The notes beneath the pieces were generated by a model, which ran no database searches, had not been told where the DNA came from, and saw only the letters and a program-made list of their open reading frames with translations. 64,000 bases of DNA from Candidatus Wallbacteria bacterium (GTDB lineage: Bacteria; Muiribacteriota; UBA6191; JACPRK01), in contig JACQZN010000035.1 of the NCBI GenBank assembly GCA_016213845.1, forward strand, positions 1 through 64,000, read 5' to 3'. Shown one piece after another: positions 59,427-64,000 of the stretch. The translations under genes and the position numbers were made by a program. How positions within the stretch are numbered: the stretch's first letter is position 1; every line of letters starts with the position of its first letter.

Positions 59427-59473
59427 GAGAATACACCCGCGGGCGCGATCCTTCGCGGCCGTCGCGTCTCGCG

Positions 59474-59550
59474 CCTGACTCCTGATCCCTGAAACCTGAC
59501 TCCTGAAGCCTCGAGCCTCAAGCCTCAAGCCTCAAGCCTCGAGCCTGCCC
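59474..59550. repeat. Heptanucleotide tandem array, CCTGANN type (eleven units)
   Basis: Eleven units grading from CCTGACT, CCTGATC, CCTGAAA through CCTCGAG and CCTCAAG to CCTGCCC, ending one base before the stop codon of the ABC permease gene (59552-59554). Confidence 0.92.
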
Positions 59551-59551
59551 C

Positions 59552-60667
59552 TCACTGCATCGTCTTGCGAAAGGCTCGGGCGGCAAGCAGGAGGCTCAGG
59601 ACGGTGAAGAAGGCCAGGACGGACGTCTCTCGCCAGAGGTACTCCAGGCCGATGCCTTTGACGATGACGCCGCGCAGGATCACAAGGAAGTAGCGCAGCG
59701 GGATGACGAACGTGATGAGCTGGATGGGGAACGGCATCGACTCGATCGGGAAGATGAAACCGGAGAGCAGGATCGACGGCAGGTAGATGAAGATGCTGGT
59801 CAGGATCGCCTCCTGCTGCGTGTCGCTGACCGTGCTGACCAGCAATCCCAGGCCCAGTCCGGCGAAGAGGAAGTCGGTCGCCAGCACCAGGAGGAGCGGC
59901 AGGCTCCCCTTCACCTCCACGCCGAACAGGATGTAGGAGAGCACCAGGATGAGGATCATGTCCACCCAGCAGAGGAACGCATAGGGCAGCGTCTTGCCGA
60001 TGATGAACTCCGCGGGCCGGATCGGGCTCACCATCAGCTGCTCGATCGTCCCCAGCTCCTTCTCCTTCACGACGGCCATGGCCGTCACGACGATGGTCAG
60101 CTGCAGCAGGAGCACCCCGATGATCCCTGGGACCATGTAGTTCACCTGCTCCAGGTCCGGGTTGTACCAGACTCGCGGCCGCACTTCGATCGGAATGAAA
60201 AGGTCTTCCGACTCCAGTCCCATCACCTGCCGCACCGAGTAATCCTGGATCACTCCCCGGGCGTACGACAGCGAGAGCGACGAGGCGTTGGAGTCGCTGC
60301 CGTCGACCAGCAACTGCACGCTGGAGTGGCGATCTCGCAAGAGCCCCCGCGTGAAGTCCGGCGGGAACTGGATGCCCATCTTGACCTCGCCGCTGTCCAG
60401 GCAGTCGGCCAGCTCCTGCTCGGTCTGGACGTATCGCACCAGGTCGAAGTACTCGCTCGTGCGGAAGCGCTCCAGCAGTCCCCTGGAGTGCGACCCGCGG
60501 TCCAGGTCCAGCACGGCCGTCTTCAGGTGCCGGACCTCGTTGTTGAACCCGTAGCCGAAGATCACCAGCAGCGTCAGCGGCATCGACACGATCAGCGTCC
60601 GGATTCTCCGGTCGCGTGCGATCTGGAGCGACTCCTTGTAGACCAGCGCCAGGATCCGTCTCAGCAT
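59552..60667 (-). CDS. ABC-2 type exporter permease
   Basis: A 371-residue inner-membrane permease of the YhhJ/YbhR group. One N-terminal helix (RIRTLIVSMPLTLLVIFGYGF) is followed by a periplasmic domain of about 150 residues, then five helices. VKEKELGTIEQLMVSPIRPAEFIIGKTLPY is the diagnostic ABC-2 loop. It starts 4 bases after the ATPase gene ends and forms an exporter with the ATPase and HlyD-like genes, probably moving a drug, lipid or small hydrophobic compound. No outer-membrane TolC gene is present here. Confidence 0.9.
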   Translation of the reverse strand: MLRRILALVYKESLQIARDRRIRTLIVSMPLTLLVIFGYGFNNEVRHLKTAVLDLDRGSHSRGLLERFRTSEYFDLVRYVQTEQELADCLDSGEVKMGIQFPPDFTRGLLRDRHSSVQLLVDGSDSNASSLSLSYARGVIQDYSVRQVMGLESEDLFIPIEVRPRVWYNPDLEQVNYMVPGIIGVLLLQLTIVVTAMAVVKEKELGTIEQLMVSPIRPAEFIIGKTLPYAFLCWVDMILILVLSYILFGVEVKGSLPLLLVLATDFLFAGLGLGLLVSTVSDTQQEAILTSIFIYLPSILLSGFIFPIESMPFPIQLITFVIPLRYFLVILRGVIVKGIGLEYLWRETSVLAFFTVLSLLLAARAFRKTMQ

Positions 60668-60671
60668 CGCG

Positions 60672-61592
60672 CTAGCCCGCCAGTCCCCGCGTCAGGTGGA
60701 CGAAGACGTCCTCGATCGTCGGCTGGATGCGCTCCAGCGCGAACTCGCCGATTCCAGCCTCCCTCACGGCGCTCTCGATCAATGGTCTCGATTGCTCTTC
60801 CGAGTCCACCAGCAGGTGAATCTCGTTTCCGTAGAGCGTCGACTGCGGAAACCGCCGCCTGAGCCTCGCGTGCAGCTCCTGCAGCCCCTCGCATCGCACC
60901 GAGAGCATCTCGCCCGACAGGTACCCGGTCCGCAGCGCTCGCGGCGCGTCCGACGCCAGCAGCCGGCCCTTGGCGATGAACCCGATCCGGTTGCACCGCT
61001 CGGCCTCTTCCATGTAGTGCGTCGTCACGAAGAGCGTCATGCCCTCCAGCACCAGCTCGTAGAGCAGGTCCCAGAGCTCCCGGCGGCTGACCGGGTCGAT
61101 TCCCGCCGTAGGCTCGTCCAGGAACAGGATCTTCGGCTCGTGCAGCAGCGCACACCCCAGCGCCAGTCGCTGCCGCCAGCCGCCCGAGAGCTCGCGCGCC
61201 AGCCGGTGCCGGTACGGCTCCAGTCCCATCCGGCCGGCCACCGCCCGCTGCCGCGCGAGCGCCACCGACTCCGGAAGATAGAGGCGCCCGTAGAAGTAGA
61301 GGTTCTCTGCCACCGTCAGGTCCCGGTAGAGCCCGAAGGCCTGCGACATGTAGCCGATCTGCCCCTTCACCCGGTCGGTCTCCAGCGAGACGTCCAGTCC
61401 GGCCACTCGCGCCGTCCCGCTCGTCGGCTTCAGCAGCCCTGTCAGCATCCGAAGGGTCGTCGTCTTCCCGGCGCCGTTGGGGCCCAGGAAGCCGTAGATC
61501 TCGCCCGGGCGGATGGCGATGCTGACGCGGTCCACGACCGCAGTGGCTCCGTAGACCTTCACCAGCTCACAGGCTTCGATGGCGGCTTCCAT
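60672..61592 (-). CDS. ABC exporter ATPase
   Basis: A 306-residue ATPase of the CcmA/YbhF type. Walker A LGPNGAGKTTTLRML, signature ELSGGWRQRLALG, Walker B ILFLDEPTAGIDPVSRREL and VTTHYMEEAERC are intact. After the ATPase core, about 90 C-terminal residues (LLASDAPRALRTG, then a small beta domain) are usual in exporters of this group. It lies 36 bases after the HlyD-like gene. Confidence 0.93.
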   Translation of the reverse strand: MEAAIEACELVKVYGATAVVDRVSIAIRPGEIYGFLGPNGAGKTTTLRMLTGLLKPTSGTARVAGLDVSLETDRVKGQIGYMSQAFGLYRDLTVAENLYFYGRLYLPESVALARQRAVAGRMGLEPYRHRLARELSGGWRQRLALGCALLHEPKILFLDEPTAGIDPVSRRELWDLLYELVLEGMTLFVTTHYMEEAERCNRIGFIAKGRLLASDAPRALRTGYLSGEMLSVRCEGLQELHARLRRRFPQSTLYGNEIHLLVDSEEQSRPLIESAVREAGIGEFALERIQPTIEDVFVHLTRGLAG

Positions 61593-61628
61593 GAGTTGCT
61601 GGAAAGGCGAGGGCTCGACCGGCTCGGG

Positions 61629-62783
61629 CTAGAGCTCCACGTCGGCGGGCTCTCCGGCGCGCAGCTCGCGCTGGGCTCCGTCGACGGCGACCTTCACTTC
61701 GTAGACCAGCGAGACACGCCGCTCCCGCGTCTGGACGTCTTTCGGCGTGAACTCGGCCCGCCGAGCGATCTTCTCGATACGGCCCGGGTAGCTCCTGGGC
61801 GGCGGCCCGTCCGTCTGAACGGTCACTTTCGAGCCGGCCTTCAGCCGCTCCAGAACGGTCGACGCGACGAAGACCTTCACGTACGGGTGGTCCAGGTCGA
61901 GCAAGCGGACCACGGCGTCTCCGGGCCGCACGACCTCGCCCGGCCGCCGGAGCACTTCGTCGATCAGCCCTTCTCTGGGGGCGACGATCTTCGCCTTTGC
62001 CAGCCGGGTCTGGGCCAGCCGCAGGTCTGCCTCGGAGGCCAGCCGCTCGGAGTGGACCGCCTCGACTTCGCGCCGGGCGGTGTCGCGTCGCACAAGACCG
62101 GCCTGGGCCAGCTCCCGCCCCAGCTCCAGCCGCCGAGCCTCCGCCCGGGCAGCTGCGACCTCCTCGGGGCGATTGCCTGCCAGCGCTTCGTCGAGCGCCG
62201 CCTGGGCGGATGCGACCGCCTGGCGGCGCACCAGGAGCTCCGTGCGCGCCCGATCCAGCTGCTGGGCCGGCAGCGAGCCTCCGCGCGAAAGCTTGTCGAG
62301 CCGCTCGGCTTCCCGGCCGGCTTCGTCGGACAGCGCGCGGGCCTGCGCCACGGCCACCCGCAGGCGGGCGACGGTCTCTGCGCGCGCTCCCAGCTCGAGC
62401 ACGCGAGCCGTCTGCGTGGCCCGCTCCGCGGCTTCGCGCGACTGTGCCAGCTCCAGCTCGACGGTCTGCTGCGCGAGCTCGGCCGACTCCGAGGCCGCTC
62501 GCTCCCGGGCTCGCGAGCGCTCCACCACCGCGGCTGCCCTATCGCGCGCGGCCGCAAGCTCCGCCACGTCCAGCAACGCCACCGTCTCGCCGGCCTTCAC
62601 CCACTGTCCCTCGGAGGCGTGCAGCTCGGCCAGAGTTCCGCCGACCTCGCTGGACAGCAACAGCGCGTCGGCCTCCACCCGCCCCGAGTGGAAACCAGGC
62701 CGCTCGGCCGTCCGTGGCCACTCCCCCACGGCCAGGAAGCCGAGCAACCCGCACACACCAAAAAGTATCAAGAACGCGCGCAT
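61629..62783 (-). CDS. HlyD-like membrane fusion protein
   Basis: A 384-residue periplasmic adaptor. The N-terminal helix (FLILFGVCGLLGFLAVG) anchors it. The lipoyl half-motifs lie in GGTLAELHASEGQWVKAGETVALLD and AKIVAPREGLIDEVLRRPGEVVRPGD, separated by about 170 residues of Ala/Arg/Glu-rich coiled coil (REAERLDKLSRGGSLPAQQLDRARTELL). It would bridge the ABC pump to an outer-membrane channel. ATG 62783 is preceded by a small overlapping frame (ATG 62803, 11 codons). Confidence 0.9.
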   Translation of the reverse strand: MRAFLILFGVCGLLGFLAVGEWPRTAERPGFHSGRVEADALLLSSEVGGTLAELHASEGQWVKAGETVALLDVAELAAARDRAAAVVERSRARERAASESAELAQQTVELELAQSREAAERATQTARVLELGARAETVARLRVAVAQARALSDEAGREAERLDKLSRGGSLPAQQLDRARTELLVRRQAVASAQAALDEALAGNRPEEVAAARAEARRLELGRELAQAGLVRRDTARREVEAVHSERLASEADLRLAQTRLAKAKIVAPREGLIDEVLRRPGEVVRPGDAVVRLLDLDHPYVKVFVASTVLERLKAGSKVTVQTDGPPPRSYPGRIEKIARRAEFTPKDVQTRERRVSLVYEVKVAVDGAQRELRAGEPADVEL

Positions 62784-62806
62784 TCTGTTCGATCTATCGG
62801 CATGGG

Positions 62807-62841
62807 GAGTAGTGAGTAGCGAGTAGCGAGTAGTGAGTAGG
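62807..62841. repeat. Heptanucleotide tandem array, GAGTAGN type (five units)
   Basis: Five units (GAGTAGT, GAGTAGC, GAGTAGC, GAGTAGT, GAGTAGG), 3 bases from an ATG at 62803 and 24 bases from the HlyD-like start. The junction CATGGG followed by the array is nearly the same as at 59359. Confidence 0.92.
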
Positions 62842-62927
62842 GGGAAAAGCTGCGCGGCCGGCGGGACACTTTTTGTGATGACCCCGGCGGCGGCGGGCGG
62901 CTAGACTGACGCGTCCGTTCGCTCACC

Positions 62928-64000
62928 ATGCCTACTCGCCAACCCAGTTCATCCCGCGACTCCAAGTCCCATCCGGCTGCGGGGCTCTACCTGGTCATCC
63001 ACGGCCACTTCTACCAGCCCCCGCGGGAAAACCCGTGGCTCGGCTCCATCGATCGGCAGCCGACGGCCGCGCCGTACCACGATTGGAACGAGCGCATCGA
63101 GGCGCAGTGCTACGGCCCCAATCGCGCCTCGCGCATCCTGGACGGTAGCGGCCGCATCGAGGAGATGGCCTCCAATTACGAGCACCTCTCCTTCAATTTC
63201 GGGCCGACTCTCCTGTCCTGGCTGGCGTCGCGCAACCCGCCGGCGACCTACCGGGCCATTGTGGAGGCTGATCGCGCCAGCGCCCGGCGCCTGGGAGGCC
63301 ACGGCAACGCCCTGGGGCAGGTCTACAACCACATGATCATGCCGCTGGCCGACCCGATCGACCGGCGCACCCAGGTCCTCTGGGGCAAGGCGGACTTCCG
63401 CCACCATTTCGGGCGCGACCCGGAGGGGATGTGGCTCGCCGAAACGGGCATCGACCGGGCCACGGCGCGCGAGCTGATCGCGGCCGGTGTCCGCTTCACC
63501 GTCCTCTCGCCGCACCAGGCCTGGCGCGTGCGCCATTTGCGGCGCGGCGGTTGGACGGACGTCTCGGCGGGAAACGTCGACACGAGCCGCCCCTACCGGA
63601 TGTTTCCCATCCCGGGCGACCATACGAAGTATCTCGACGTCTTCTTCTATGACGGCGGCCTGGCGAAGGGCATCGCCTTCGAGCATTACCTGCGCAGCGC
63701 CGACCTGCTCGCCAGCCGCATCGGCGCGGCCTGTCCGTCTTCGGTTGCGCGTCCGTACCTGATCAATGTCGCGACCGACGGCGAGTCCTACGGCCACCAC
63801 GAGCCCTTCGGCGACATGTGCCTAGCGTACCTGTACAACCGGATCGTCCCCGGTTCGCCGCTCAAGGCGACCAACTACGCCCACTTCCTGTCGCTCGGCG
63901 CCCCCGAGATGGAAGTGGAGCTCAAGGAGCCCAGCTCCTGGAGCTGCGCGCACGGCGTGGGCCGCTGGGAGCGGGATTGCGGGTGCAACGCGGGCACGGC
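62928..64000 (+). CDS. GH57-like / DUF3536 glycoside hydrolase, partial (runs off the window)
   Basis: The first 357 codons of a gene that continues past 64000. YLVIHGHFYQPPRENPWLG is the GH57 opening, and GMWLAETGIDRATARELIAAGVRFTVLSP, NVATDGESYGHHEPFGD and SWSCAHGVGRWERDCGC match the DUF3536 branch, which includes putative alpha-amylase or glucan-branching-type enzymes acting in the cytoplasm. The nucleophile-acid pair cannot be judged from the part seen. ATG 62928 is the first ATG in frame. It is transcribed away from the exporter operon. Confidence 0.88.
   Translation, partial: MPTRQPSSSRDSKSHPAAGLYLVIHGHFYQPPRENPWLGSIDRQPTAAPYHDWNERIEAQCYGPNRASRILDGSGRIEEMASNYEHLSFNFGPTLLSWLASRNPPATYRAIVEADRASARRLGGHGNALGQVYNHMIMPLADPIDRRTQVLWGKADFRHHFGRDPEGMWLAETGIDRATARELIAAGVRFTVLSPHQAWRVRHLRRGGWTDVSAGNVDTSRPYRMFPIPGDHTKYLDVFFYDGGLAKGIAFEHYLRSADLLASRIGAACPSSVARPYLINVATDGESYGHHEPFGDMCLAYLYNRIVPGSPLKATNYAHFLSLGAPEMEVELKEPSSWSCAHGVGRWERDCGCNAGT

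Noticed and set aside
59362..59436. Extended start of the amidohydrolase reading YSLLTTH repeats.
   Set aside because: These residues are simply the translated GAGTAGN array; the conserved protein begins at 59361.

Overview
The window reads as a chromosomal segment of a GC-rich, Gram-negative-type bacterium. MurE carries the DNPR motif of meso-diaminopimelate-adding enzymes, and RpoN, an ABC-type Liv system, a membrane fusion protein and a GH57/DUF3536 protein are present. The gene mix and style suggest an uncultured Acidobacteriota-like lineage (for example Thermoanaerobaculia), but no marker here fixes the taxonomy. I see no prophage, IS element, CRISPR array, rRNA or confident tRNA.

Layout. 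271-4566: a sigma-70-family factor, an AttH/CrtC-like protein, a HisC-like aminotransferase and a TPR-like protein. 4829-5037: an unassigned, highly structured plus-strand region ending in a strong intrinsic terminator. 5043-24328 (mostly minus strand): a division and cell-wall (dcw) cluster read as ftsL-like, rsmH, ftsI, murE, murF, Ser/Thr kinase, [plus-strand exported protein], mraY, murD, ftsW, murC, murB, ftsQ, ftsA. Most junctions are 4-base ATGA/GTGA overlaps, so translation is probably coupled. murG, ftsZ and mraZ are not in the cluster. 24556-29867: ruvC, yebC, rpoN, mutS2. 30091-33527: a 3D-domain exported protein, a response regulator and hybrid kinase pair, and a small unknown protein. 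33601-42643: an exported HEVGH metalloprotease, comEA and comEC-like genes, xdhC, a threonine synthase-like gene, a CDP-paratose 2-epimerase-like gene and an SsnA-like amidohydrolase. 42655-47664: a complete livKHMGF-type branched-chain amino acid/amide ABC operon with a good promoter. 47992-51276: a large nucleotide-transporter-like/HEAT/cyclic-nucleotide-binding fusion. 51273-57176: small and hypothetical genes, a CDGSH protein, a class V aminotransferase and a D-Ala-D-Ala ligase-like ATP-grasp enzyme. 57793-62783: an amidohydrolase and a three-gene ABC exporter (HlyD-like, ATPase, ABC-2 permease). 62928 to the edge: the start of a GH57/DUF3536 gene.

The most unusual signal is non-coding. 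Many intergenic spaces hold tandem arrays of 7-base units of several unrelated sequences (CCTGANN, GAGTAGN, CAGTAGN, GAGAATY, CCTGTTC). The CCTGANN arrays sit directly against stop codons, and in two cases contain the stop codon. The GAGTAGN arrays sit next to start codons. Other leads are two candidate structured RNAs (one behind a sigma-54-type promoter), a Ser/Thr kinase with a sialidase-like propeller inside the dcw cluster, a ComEC-like protein without its usual C-terminal nuclease domain, and a 28-base tandem duplication that has shifted the end of the 3D-domain gene.
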